Assembly (NCBI RefSeq): GCF_022605165.1
Contig: NC_063069.1
Location: forward strand, 1,178,001-1,242,000
Source: Purpureocillium takamizusanense
Lineage: Eukaryota; Ascomycota; Sordariomycetes; Hypocreales; Ophiocordycipitaceae
Reading direction: 5' to 3'
DNA: 64,000 bases
The first letter of the stretch is position 1. Each line of letters opens with the position of its first letter. Below, one piece after another: positions 13,590 through 24,760 of this stretch. The notes under the pieces are model-generated. The model was not told where the DNA came from. It saw only the letters and a program-made list of their open reading frames with translations, and made no database searches. The translations under genes and the position numbers were made by a program.

Positions 13590-14719
13590 TCATCAAAGAC
13601 GAGACACGAGCCGAGCGTATTGACCGCCGTCACGAAGCTCAGCTTCCACGCGTGGGGACGCAGCGCGCGGACCAGGTCGTCGAACTGCGTGGCGTAGGTG
13701 AGCGGTGGGAGCTTGATGCCGATGGGGAGTGCCCGGCGGGGAGCGGCAGTAGCATCACCACCACCACCACCACCAGCAACACCATCAGCAACACCACCAG
13801 CAACACCACCTTCACCTTCACCACCATCGCCGCGTTCAGCAGCAGTTGTGACAGTGGCAGTGGTAGTGATGGTGGTGCTAGTGGCAGTGGCAGTAGTAGT
13901 GCCGGCGGCGGCGACGACAACGACGGGCGCGGGGAGGGCGGCGAGGTACGCGTCGAGCTCGCGCGGGCAATAGGCCGGCGGGGGTGCGGAGGGGATGTTG
14001 GGGCAGGAGAGGTTGACCTCGACGGCGAGGGGGAAGCGGATGGCGGACGCGCTGCTACGAGTGCGCTCGCAGCAGCGCGCCACGGCGGGCGGGTCGCCCG
14101 TGACGCTCACGATGACGGTCTTGCGGAATGCGTGGGCGGGCAGCTGTTGCGGCGGCGGCGACAACGACGACGATGAAGACGACGACGACGAAGACAGGTC
14201 CCTCAGTATAGCGAGGTATCCGTCGAGCGTAATGGGGCTGTAGCCGAGGGAGTTGACGCTGCCGACCGGTACGTTTGTGGCATCATCGCCGCCTTTACCA
14301 TGATGAGCACCTGCCGCTTCATCATCATCGTCATCATCGTCATCATCCTTCTCATCCCTTTCCACGCCGTCGTCCACAGCAGCCCTTCTGGTTCCCATTC
14401 CCCTCCCCCTCCTCTTCCGTCGCCCCATCGTCGCACCAGTCGCCGGGTCAAACAGCACGAACCGGTGCGCCGCGTCGTCGTGCGCAAACCCGCCCAGCAG
14501 GCTCGTCCGCGTGGTGACGGCCCCCGTGGCGGCGCACGACAGCAGCGCCGCCAGGTCGCCCGCGGTGGTGGCCCACGGGCAGGCGGTGTTGAGCAGCAGC
14601 GGCGGGTGGATGCTCAGCTTGGGTGGTGGTGGTGGTGGTGGTGGTGGTGGTGGTGGTGATCGCACCTGGCCTTGCTGCTGCTGCTGCTGCTGGTGGCCGT
14701 CGAGTGGCGGCGGCGGCAT
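13190..14719 (-). CDS. Class 1A dihydroorotate dehydrogenase-like enzyme with low-complexity insertions
   Basis: Cytosolic flavoprotein of the dihydroorotate dehydrogenase 1A (fumarate-type) family, which oxidises dihydroorotate to orotate. Single exon, 509 residues against about 310-330 usual. Core blocks in order: LNTACPWATT (43-52), TTRTSLLGGF (69-78), SVNSLGY (154-160), NLSCPN (236-241) with candidate catalytic Cys239, KLPP (336-339), VNTLG (366-370), PMALGNV (437-443) and the FMN-phosphate region IVGVGGVSDGDGY plus GLATGLGSRG. Between them lie a Gln/Pro-rich N-terminus (about 9-33), an acidic/basic insert (97-148), a Ser run (175-184), a Thr/Gly-rich insert (264-330) and an Asp-then-Gly insert (376-427), all encoded by imperfect trinucleotide repeats. 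The Lys of the bacterial and yeast TK-S motif is Arg here. Ascomycetes usually make pyrimidines with a mitochondrial class 2 enzyme, so this is probably an additional paralogue. Divergent from the SET gene. Confidence 0.85.
13550..13590. repeat. (CGT/GAC)n trinucleotide tract coding for poly-Asp
   Basis: A nearly pure trinucleotide run that encodes about fourteen consecutive aspartates in the dehydrogenase, immediately after the VNTLGSCLVF block. Confidence 0.85.
14621..14658. repeat. (TGG)n trinucleotide tract coding for poly-Pro
   Basis: About twelve TGG units on the + strand; on the coding strand they are CCA codons giving the poly-proline segment at residues about 21-33 of the dehydrogenase. 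Confidence 0.85.
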
Positions 14720-15092
14720 CGTGACACCTCCCCCGATAATGAAGCGTCGTTCACTTTTTCTTTAGACAGGAGGCCAATATCCAACACCACCAGACTTACC
14801 AAGCTCCGCATGCATAAGGTAGTATATAACTAACTAGTACATGGCCGGCAGCAGGTACTTGGGGGCGCAGGCGGGCCCCCAACACGTGCGGGGGAACAGT
14901 CTCGGGCTGGACCGCCGGCCCACTACTTCGTACTTGTAGGTTTCTACCAAGCCCTCGGCCACCGGACAGGGCAGCAGCGGAAAGCAAAATCACCCGCTGA
15001 ACAATAGCTTCAATCACGTGGAATACATTCCACCCTTCGCTCACGGGCTCTAGCTTCAGAACAATTACCAGCGTCTCCTCCCTGGGCACAAC
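14720..15092. promoter_or_regulatory. Divergent promoter between dehydrogenase and SET gene
   Basis: 373 bp separate the two start codons. The only TATA-like element seen is TATATAA at 14823-14829, about 105 bp upstream of the dehydrogenase start. A TACTTCGTAC motif, also found in other intergenic regions of this window, lies at 14924-14933. Assignment of these elements to either gene is inference. Confidence 0.45.
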
Positions 15093-16265
15093 ATGGACGC
15101 CATTGACAGCCTGCTTCGCAGAGCCGACGAAGATGGGGTCAAAGTCTTTGGTGTCACCCCGACCGTCCTCCCTGGACGAGGAATTGGGATGGTGGCTACC
15201 CGCGACCTAGATGTATGTTGAGCGATTTCCCCCACTTCTTCACGTCTGACGAGTCGCTAGAAAGGGGATGTTATCATGAATATACCTGTCCAGGCTATCC
15301 GCAGCCTACACACAGTCCCGGAGGATATTTCTCGCAGACTTTCGCGGGACATGTCCATTCATGGCCTTCTGGCTGCTGAGCTTGCACTGCGCCGGGGTGC
15401 TGCGGCGGACTGGGCCAGCATTGCGCCACAATGGACTGATTTTGAAGCGACGATGCCGATGTTGTGGCCCGAAGAGCTCCAGAGCGTACTCCCTGCGGAA
15501 GCCAAGAGCCTTTTGACCAAACAATGTAGCCGGTTCGAAATCGATTGGAAGATGTTCAGTGACGGCTTTCCGGACCAACTGCGGCGAGATTACTTGTACG
15601 CATGGCTTCTTGTCAACACAAGGACCTTCTATTTCGAGACGCCGTCTATGGTGGCGTTCCCATGGCACGACCGGTTGGCATTACTTCCGGTCGCCGACCT
15701 ATTCAATCACGCGGATACGGGCTGTTCCGTTTCATTTTCGACGGAAGCTTACGACATTACTGCAGACCGTCCGTATTGCGCAGGCGATGAAATACTCACG
15801 TCATACGGAGAGCATTCCAACGACTTCTTACTGGCCGAGTACGGATTCGTCCTGAGAGAGAATCAACATGACAAACTGTGTCTCGATGACGTTATTCTCC
15901 CGAGGCTGACCCCAGGCCAGAAATCCGAATTGAAGGGACATGGGTACTTGGGAGACTTCATGCTTCACGCTGGGTCCAAGAGGAGCGACAATATTTGGGT
16001 TGCGTTGCGGCTGCTGTCCTGCGTCAACGCTGACTGGCAGAGCTACGTAGATGGTGAGGAGGATGAAGACGGTACGCTCGAAAAAGCTGCTGAGCAGCTA
16101 CCACACTTGTTCGAGGAATACTTGTGCAGAAGCGAGGAAACACTGGGTTTCATTCGTGCGTTGCAGGTTGGCAAGGCATGTCAAAGAAACCTGCTTGTCC
16201 AGCGATGGGAACAGATTCAGGCCATCATTAGGCAGTGGGTGGAAGATCAAGCTTCTGCCGAATGA
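15093..16265 (+). CDS. SET-domain protein lysine methyltransferase (RuBisCO LSMT/RKM-like)
   Basis: Predicted S-adenosylmethionine-dependent lysine methyltransferase of the SET class that includes plant RuBisCO LSMT and yeast ribosomal-protein methyltransferases. Exons 15093-15212 and 15261-16265 (48-bp intron, GTATGT donor, CTGAC branch point) give 374 residues. The first exon carries the opening SET motif GRGIGMVATRDL; the second continues KGDVIMNIP. An iSET-like helical segment follows, then RRDYLYAWLLVNTR, the catalytic DLFNHAD (NH motif) and YGEHSNDFLLAEYGF, the region holding the conserved tyrosine. The C-terminal 150 residues resemble the substrate-binding helical domain. Substrate is unknown; a cytosolic or ribosomal protein is more likely than histone, by family. 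The start lies at a well-placed ATG 14 codons upstream of the SET motif region. Confidence 0.88.
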
Positions 16266-16641
16266 ATGGCAATAAGTACGTACCTATCCACAGTGGCGCA
16301 AACGGTCAGCGGGGGATGCTACGATCCACAGTGGGGACGAATGACATAATCAGTACTGGATTGTTCAGAAAGCATCCGCACCAGCAACATCACCCAGCCC
16401 ATCTGCGCTGGTATCGCGCCCCGAAAGGCAGGACCACCGAGTCAACAAGCGCCCGATGCTTCACCTCCCTGCTTGCTCTGCAGCCCGCTTAAATAGCGGT
16501 CAGTAAAATCCATCAACACCAATGAAACCAGCCTCATTTGGTTCCATCTAACGGCCTTGCCTACGGACAGCCATTCTAGGCTTCTCAGCTTGGTAAACAC
16601 CCCAGGACCCAGCCGACACGGCCCATCGCGCAGACACGACC
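16266..16641. other. Intergenic spacer
   Basis: 376 bp between two genes on the same strand; nothing beyond expected terminator and promoter sequence is visible. Confidence 0.5.
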
Positions 16642-17724
16642 ATGGCCAAACGGAAGCCGACGTTGCAACAGTTGGAGAGTGCTCTTGGATATCGACTTGA
16701 ACCAGCTGCCAGCATCGGGCATCGTGTATACTCTGATCTCACCCCAGTTCCTGATGGCATGTACGAGCGAACGGAGATGGAATATCGCGAAATGCGAAGA
16801 TTGCAGAAGACACGATGTCGCGAAAATTCATGCGCAAAGCCGCCCATGGAGGATGGGGAGTCACAGGCAATTTCAGACGCAGACGACACAGTTATAGTCA
16901 CTCGATCAAGCATCGCCGGATTTTACAAGTTCTTCGTTGATATCCAGTATGGTTTTGGTCTTCGTATACCCTTCCTACTTACGGAAGCGGAAGCAAACGA
17001 CGTTCTACATACTGCGGGGCTATGCCAGACCTTGGATTTCCGCGGAGACGAGGCCAAACGCATCGCGCAACAACCGCATCCCGAATCAATACGATATAAC
17101 ACTCCCTTTTTGGGTCTGCCTCGTGAAATACGCGACAAAATTTACGGCTTTGCATTTCAAGGGTCTGCCTGGCGCAGTAAGGAACGACGGTACAATATTT
17201 GCCAAGCAATTGGTGACTCCAGTGGCTTCTTATTCCCTCTTGGTGACGACTATACGCTCCTGCAGGTCAACAAACAGGTTCGCCAGGAAGCATTGCCGTT
17301 AGCATACCGCTATACCGCATTCCATCTAGCCGATATAGAGGAGGTGACGCGACTTCTCGTCGCAATCGGACGCGTAGGGCGGCAAAACATCGAGGTTTTG
17401 GGATTCTCATGGGAGAGTGCAGTTGATCACGACCTCAACTGGCGCAGGTACCCAGAGTCCGAGACCAATCACCTCATACTGCCATCGCGGCATGTACCCG
17501 CGTGTGTCCAGCTCCTCAAGCAGTGCGGGAGGCTGAGGTCGTTGCGCCTCAAATTCGAAAGTTATATGATGGAAGATGTCCCGGAGGCGACATTTCTGTC
17601 TGACCCTGGCCTTTCATCGCTTTGTTCGATCCGAGTCAAGCGAGTCGAGATTTTGAATCCCGACGACGAGCCATTGAACGAATATAGCATCGCTCAGTGG
17701 CTGAAGAGCGAAATGACAAGGTAA
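16642..17724 (+). CDS. F-box-like (2EXR-type) protein of unknown function
   Basis: Single exon, 360 residues. The motif FLGLPREIRDKIYGF at residues 156-170 is the signature of the large fungal F-box-like/2EXR family, and is followed by LLQVNKQVRQEALPLAYR, the usual second block of these proteins (recently described conserved Asn-Lys-Gln/Arg element). The N-terminal 90 residues contain a charged segment (MEYREMRRLQKTR) and an acidic stretch. Members are numerous in Pezizomycotina and mostly uncharacterised; some may act as adaptors of SCF ubiquitin ligases, but the sequence does not prove this. The start is the first in-frame ATG (CATGG context). It is convergent with the integrase-type gene 226 bp downstream. 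Confidence 0.8.
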   Translation: MAKRKPTLQQLESALGYRLEPAASIGHRVYSDLTPVPDGMYERTEMEYREMRRLQKTRCRENSCAKPPMEDGESQAISDADDTVIVTRSSIAGFYKFFVDIQYGFGLRIPFLLTEAEANDVLHTAGLCQTLDFRGDEAKRIAQQPHPESIRYNTPFLGLPREIRDKIYGFAFQGSAWRSKERRYNICQAIGDSSGFLFPLGDDYTLLQVNKQVRQEALPLAYRYTAFHLADIEEVTRLLVAIGRVGRQNIEVLGFSWESAVDHDLNWRRYPESETNHLILPSRHVPACVQLLKQCGRLRSLRLKFESYMMEDVPEATFLSDPGLSSLCSIRVKRVEILNPDDEPLNEYSIAQWLKSEMTR

Positions 17725-17949
17725 TCTCTACACAACCAAGGATACAGCTGCGGGGTGCGCACATGCTGCCTGGGGTGGTATGAGTTTACATAGCATCGAA
17801 ATAGATTTTGTCATCAATTCGAGGGAATCGTGTCCGCTTCGCCTGCAAACGGATGTCGCCACCCAACAAGGTGAGGGTCCGTATACTATAGATGCCGGGA
17901 GCTCCACGTCACCATCGACGTGCGGATGGGATGTGCGAAGGGATACGGA

Positions 17950-18528
17950 CTATTCGTTCGGCTCGTTCGGCTCGTCCGCGTCTTGATGTATATCGGGGTT
18001 GAGTTCGCTATGAATAAGGTCGTCGAGGCTCAGAGTCTTCGATGTTGCGGCAGTCGCCATATCCGACAGTTTCGTTGTGGAGGGGCGGGCTTTAGGTTGC
18101 TTGCGAGGATCCCTGGCGCACAATTCACATCGCTTCAGTAGGAATATGACGTCTGCGCGCAAGATACCGTAGTAGGTGCTGCTGATGCCCTTCCAGGTTG
18201 CATCCCAGCCAGCGTGGCCGTTGCCCCTATGCACCGCTTCTACCACATCCATTATCTTATCCTCCGTAACCACTCTCCGTATACTACCCTGTTTCCCCTT
18301 TGGTAGCGACATCAAGGCTTGCTTGTCGGCGTCCCACGCGAATGACTTTCTGACATAATGACGACGGCTCGACTCCCGCTGCGAGACAGGGTATTTTGTG
18401 GCGTCGATTAGCCATTTGGTCAGGTCGATCTGATCGATTTCCGACACCCGGCGAGCATTAGGATTGGCTCGTAAGTACTCGACGAACTCGTTTCGTGCAC
18501 CGGGAGAAAATAGATAATCATGGTCCAT
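17950..18528 (-). CDS. Stand-alone integrase-type HHCC zinc-finger protein
   Basis: Single exon, 192 residues. The centre holds a zinc-binding motif of the retrotransposon/retroviral integrase N-terminal type: His and His spaced by four residues (HRGNGH), 28 residues, then CELC, that is HX4HX28CX2C. The N-terminal 80 residues are charged and predicted helical; the C-terminus is an acidic tail with a repeated NEPNE element. There is no aspartic protease, reverse transcriptase, RNase H or DDE catalytic core and no long terminal repeat nearby, so this is not an autonomous element; it is either a domesticated fragment or a conserved fungal gene that arose from one. It is encoded divergently, 226 bp from the NLR start, which suggests shared regulation. 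Function unknown; DNA or protein binding is inference. Confidence 0.7.
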   Translation of the reverse strand: MDHDYLFSPGARNEFVEYLRANPNARRVSEIDQIDLTKWLIDATKYPVSQRESSRRHYVRKSFAWDADKQALMSLPKGKQGSIRRVVTEDKIMDVVEAVHRGNGHAGWDATWKGISSTYYGILRADVIFLLKRCELCARDPRKQPKARPSTTKLSDMATAATSKTLSLDDLIHSELNPDIHQDADEPNEPNE

Positions 18529-18754
18529 GGCGCCTCACGTCCAGAGAGGAGTTGACGATCCAGAAACAATCCAAACCCCACTCCGCTCGACTGTAGGCGT
18601 ACGATAAACGCTCGACTGCAGGCGTACGCCTCCAGTCGATGATGCCCCGCTCCCATCACCTTCGCAGTTTTGAGCACGGAGTTCTGGGACATGGTTTAGA
18701 GGGGCCTTGGATCTGAAGTGATTGCAGGCTTACAAACTGTCACCAAACGCCATA
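18529..18754. promoter_or_regulatory. Divergent promoter of the integrase-type gene and the NLR
   Basis: 226 bp between the two start codons, too short for another gene. It contains a pair of 20-bp direct repeats (listed separately) and a perfect palindrome GGCGTACGCC at 18621-18630. A common promoter is inferred from geometry only. Confidence 0.5.
18584..18628. repeat. Pair of 20-bp direct repeats in the shared promoter
   Basis: Copies at 18584-18603 and 18609-18628 differ at one base (CGCTCGACTGYAGGCGTACG), with 25-bp spacing between starts. The second copy runs into the palindrome GGCGTACGCC. The size and spacing would suit a pair of transcription factor sites. Confidence 0.75.
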
Positions 18755-21700
18755 ATGGCAGCCACTGTGCAACCGATTGCAGGCGCTCCATCTAAGCTGG
18801 GGCTCCTATGGCAAAATGCCATCGACACGTATGCTGACATTACAGAGAACAGGCATTTTCTGACGGCGAAACATACGGCCAGTATTAGCCAGGTTCTAGC
18901 TGAGGTTGAGGGAATGGAGAGATCCTTTAAAGATCAGCGGCACGATGGCTCGAAGTTGGCACGCTTCAGGAGTCTAATCAATGCGAGCCTGACGCCGATT
19001 CAGGCTTTGGGTGCGGTCGTGGCCCACGCGAGTAAAGTTGTATGAGGAGCTATCACATCAACCGCACGAGATTGCACTGACCAAGATCAGGCCTTTCCCC
19101 CAAGCGAGGCTATATTCGCTGCCGTCCGATATTTGATCCAGGTACGGACCTGGCGTCTGCACCGTGTGCTACACTAAATCGCTCCAGGTTGCAAGGAACG
19201 TGTCCAGCGACTACGACAGGCTCGTGGATTTCTTCCAAGATGTGGAATCGTACCTCAAAGGGATAGAGATATGGGAAACCCAAGTACCCTCAATACCGCA
19301 GCTGAGCGATGCAATAATAGCAGTGTTCAGCTCCGTCCTTCTGCTTTGTGGATTGTATACGAGATATATCCGCAAGAAGCGCGTCGGTACGTACCCAATC
19401 ATCACGTTGTGGGAGCGCAGAATCACTTGCCTTTTTCACTATATGTGCCTGAGTTTTGATTGCTGAGGGCATCTCAGAGCTACACAGCTGATCGATGTCC
19501 AGTCAAGGCCTTCCAGAGCCTCCTGTCTGGCGAGGATATTGAACTCAAAGGTGCTCATCAGGACTTCCAGAAAGCCGTCCAGCAGGGACGAGACATTGTG
19601 CAATATGCAACGCTCTCCACTGCTGAAAAGACGAACTTCAATATGCAAGCAGTCCACGTTGATGTACTGAAGACCCTGTCTGGGGTGGAACGCTTAACAG
19701 AGACCATGAGCTCCATCACTCATAGCGCAGCACAGCCTTTGAACGGTCAGCGCCAGCCCCCATACATGATTGTGGCCATGTCTGACGACAGGTCTCAGCC
19801 CAGGAGCGAGACGATACTCTCAGGTGGCTTTCCAGCCTTGACTTCCAACAGTATCAAAGAGAGACCGTCGCGAAACACCATCAAGGTACTGGAGAATGGC
19901 TACTGAACACAGGCGCATTTCAAGAATGGGTGCATGGTACACAGCAGTCAACCCTGTGGTGCCCCGGAAATCGTATGTGTGCCGCTCAATCTTTGGTGTG
20001 CCGTCCGCTAAGCACTTCTTATTTAGCTGGTGCTGGGAAGACTGTGATGATGTATGATGCGACACAGGACGCTCTTGGTCATGATATACCAGCTAATCGC
20101 AAGATAGGTCGGCGGCGATCTGCTATGTTGAAGACAATACACAAGGCTCAAATGCAGCAATAGCTCACGTGTACTGCAACTACAAAGACCGTAGGACACA
20201 CGACGTCTTAACAATTTGGTCCAGCATCGTACGACAATTCGCGGAGCAGTGCGATCCATTTCCTGCCGAAGTGCAGGCTTTTCGTAATGGATTTATAAGA
20301 AAGAGATCGAGCCCTGTCGAGGATGATCTTCTGTCGCTCGTCCGTGACCTATCGAAACGGTTCAATAAAGCCTTTGTGTTCATCGATGCTTTGGTACGCC
20401 GGGAACATTGAATCATTCAATCAGTCATTCTGACTAACATAACGGTCTAATGCATAGGATGAATGTCCGGCAAAAAGCCGCAACGCCTTCATCCTTTCCG
20501 CCGCAAAGGTTGAAGCTTCTCTTCGGTTGTTTATAACTTCCCGCCCGGGTGTCGAACTCGACGAAGCCTTCCAGAACCTGAGACGCGTAGATGTTGCAGC
20601 TCAGGCAGAAGATATTCGCTCGTATTTGGAACACAGACTTAACACGAATGCAAATATTCGCGCGCTTTCGGTCCAGGACCCGAGGCTGAAAAGTGCGATA
20701 CTCCAAAGGCTCCTGGAACAGGCGAATGGAATGTAGGCGCAACGAGGAGACTGATTGCCGGATGGACAGACTGCAGAACTAACTCGACGGCCTAGGTTCC
20801 TCCTGGCCCATCTCCAGGTTGAGAATATCTGCCAGAAACGAAGACCTCTAGACGTTCGCAGAGGCCTCGACACCCTCGCCAAAGACGTGCATCAGTTTTA
20901 TGATGACTCTTTGAGAAGGATAGAGGAATTAGATGAGTATGACAAAGAATTCGCATTGCGCGTACTGTCCTTCGTATTTTACGCTCGAAGACCACTGTCC
21001 AGAGATGAGCTTATCCATGCCTTGAGCGTGGAGCCTGGGGCGACTGACCTGGAGAGTGATGCATTGTTCAACAAGGTCCTCCTCTTCTCCGCGTCTTCCG
21101 GCCTCATCAGTGTTGATGACAAAAGCAGTAGCGTGCATCTCGCTCACCATACACTACACGAGCATCTTGGCAGGTTCTGCCAGAGGCTACTGAGGGATCG
21201 CGAAAGAGAGCTTGCTACGGCTTGCCTCACCTACCTCTTGTTTGAACCATTTAGAGTCGGCCCCTGTGATAAAGTGGCCGACATGGCTGGACGCTTAAGC
21301 CATTACTGTCTTCTCGAGTATGCATGCCAGTACTGGCCGTCTCATGCGACCAACTTCATGGACGGCGAGGTCACGACATTGGCTCTTTCCCTCCTCAGCG
21401 AGCAGGACAGGGTGGCTACATGCGCACAACTATTGCATCTTCCTCGTCACCGGGTCGGCGATTGGCATAAGAAGTACCCCCGTAACTTCACTTGCCTTCA
21501 CGCCGCGGCCTACTGGGGCTTGGACAAAATACTGGTGCTATTAATGGAAACAGGTGTGGACGCTGATTGTCAAGATAGCAACGGCGCAACGCCGTTGCTT
21601 TTGGCTGCCGAGTACGGCCATACTGAAACAGCGACGCAGCTACTTGATACAACTTCCGACGTGGACTTTTGCAACAACTCCGGCGAGACAGCATTGATAT

Positions 21701-23667
21701 TGGCGGCTAGATATGGGCATGAAGCGATTGTACAAGTGGCGCTGGAACGAGGTGCAAACTCAATGGCTGAAGACGTTGAGGGATGGACAGCGCTTCATTG
21801 GGCGATTATGAGCCGCCACGACAACATCTCCAAAATACTCCTGAGCGGAATTTCTTCTAACCAGTCGGACAAATTGCAACACAACAAGGCACTGATTCTG
21901 GCGGCAGAAGCTGGCAACCCCGCAACAATACAAATGCTCTTGGACGAGGGAGCAGACGCCGACTACGCCGACGATCAAGACAGTACGCCACTGCACTGGG
22001 CAGTACCCTTGGGCCATATGGAGGCCGTTGGTGTCCTCCTGAGCCGAGGCGCAGATCCAGGCTCAAGGGACCGCTACGATCACACTCCAATGCATTGGGC
22101 TGTGCCTTACCACGCCATTGCGCGGTTGCTCGCCAGTCACGGCGCTGACGTGCGAGCTACCAATAAAACGGGACAAAGCGCTCTTCTTTGGTCTGCTCTT
22201 GCCGGAAAGGCCGACACAGTGGAAACGCTAATACAGCTTGGCGCCGAAATCGATGGTGGCGACCGTTATCACTTCACGGCATTACACGCAGCAGCCCTAC
22301 AAGGATACGATGCCATTGTGCGTATTCTCTTGAGTGAGGGAGCAAGTGCCAATAAGCGTGACGTGGATGGATGGACAGCATTGGACGCAGCAGTGTTGAT
22401 GGGAAGAAGTGCCGTGGTTGAGCTGCTTGTTGGCCCTACGGACAATGGGCGTGATATTGCTGCTCAAGCCGCGAAACGGCTGGACGACGTCGACATGCGG
22501 TCTCTGATGGAGGAAATGGCCGCTAGAAAGTCGGTCGGGAGCACTGTTGTTAGTGGACTTCGTTCAGCCATCAACAGCGAACACGACCTGCGGTTGCGGG
22601 AACTACTCGCCAGCGGCGCTCAAGCTGACATCGATGCCGAGGACGTACTGTGTGGTTCTACAGCACTTACCTACGCAGCTTGGTTCGGCAAGGAGGAGAT
22701 TGTTCGCTTGCTTCTGGATCACGGGGCAGATGTCGACCTACGCGAGCGAGGCGGCCGCACCGCGCTCCACTGGGCGGCCGAGAGTGGTTACCCAGAGATG
22801 GTGGAGGATCTGGTTGAGAGGGGCGCGACGGTTGATATAACAGTGTTTGGATGGACAGCAATGCTCCTTGCAGCAAGAACGTGGCAGAGTCAAATTGTTC
22901 TCTACCTCACTCACCATGGTGCAGATGTGGGCGCCAAAGACTTTCACGGGCGTACCGCGTTACACTGGAGCTGCATACATGGCGACATGTATCTTGCAGA
23001 GGAACTCATCCGCCTGGGTGGCAATGTCGACGATGGAGACCACTGTGGACAAACGCCGCTACATTGGGCTGTGGCCGGCGGGTATGATTCCATCGCAAGT
23101 ATGTTATTGCGCCGCAACGCAACTGCTAAGTTGCAGGCGTCTGACGGATCTTCGGCGCTCCATCTGGCAGCTTACACCGGCCAATTGGATGTCGCAACTC
23201 TCTTGTTGAAATGGGAAGAAAGGCAAGAAAGTCGAGGGACAAGATGCGACAATACATATGTTGAGTGCGTGGACAGTGATGGCTTCACTGCCCTGGACAT
23301 GGCGAATCTCACAGGCAATCTGCATGTGACGCAAGTCCTCAGGCGGCAGTACACGAATGATAACCCCGGCGACAACTCTCACAACCTCACCACCGACAGG
23401 CGATGGGCGGATGGCTCACGAAGTCAGCGTGAACTCGGAGCACCACCGTTATGTATCTCAAAAGACGAAGAAGACGACTACGTGAGCAGCGACAACTTCG
23501 CTGAAGGCCTGGGAAGAAGACTCATTAGTCGTCAGGCACGCCAGTGGCTACGAGAGAAACGAATAAGCGCCGGCCTCTCTTCACCATTCACTGAATTTGC
23601 CCCTGGGCTTTTGGACATCCCTGCTCCTGTTCAATGTATAGATTCGGGAAGCAGGCCATCCGGCTAA
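18755..23667 (+). CDS. NLR-like STAND protein: Goodbye - NACHT - ankyrin repeats
   Basis: Predicted intracellular receptor of the fungal NOD-like/STAND class. Reconstructed exons: 18755-19039, 19091-19141, 19188-19386, 19503-19745, 19799-19972, 20027-20051, 20108-20393, 20458-20732, 20796-23667; all junctions close in frame, giving 1469 residues. Residues about 10-230 match the Goodbye N-terminal domain (APPSEAIF-type helix, VARNVSSDYDRLVDFF). The NACHT nucleotide-binding site follows: Walker A GNPGAGKT (316-323), YCNYKDRR, Walker B FVFIDALDEC (D422/E423) with its codons split by an intron, FITSRPG sensor, then a winged-helix region LSRDELIHAL. From about residue 743 to 1362 there are 17 recognisable ankyrin repeats plus one degenerate unit. 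The repeats are divergent from each other, unlike rapidly recombining NLR repeat arrays. In family members N-terminal domains trigger a response such as heterokaryon incompatibility or defence; the ligand here is unknown. Intron 4 has a weak donor (GTCAGC). Confidence 0.87.
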
Positions 23668-23839
23668 AATGGGTCTCTGCAACCAAAGTTCGTCTGATAA
23701 GCAACATGTCGCCGTTTCCCCGTGGAGTCTCACTTGTTCATAACGCCGAGCTGCTGCGAGGTGTATCGAGATGCCCTAATTGGGGGCTCACGTCTGACTT
23801 TTCGAATATTATTGTAGCCGCCGGAGTTCTTGAGACATT

Positions 23840-24760
<921 letters not shown>

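Noticed and set aside
13346..14176. Long + strand frame opposite the dehydrogenase
   Set aside because: It is an antisense shadow produced by trinucleotide repeats and lacks any domain.
17950..18528. Intact retrotransposon
   Set aside because: Only the HHCC segment exists; no reverse transcriptase, integrase core or LTRs are visible on either side.
18755..20800. NLR 5' part as a pseudogene with several stop codons
   Set aside because: All stops fall within short introns with proper acceptors, and splicing restores Goodbye and NACHT motifs in frame.
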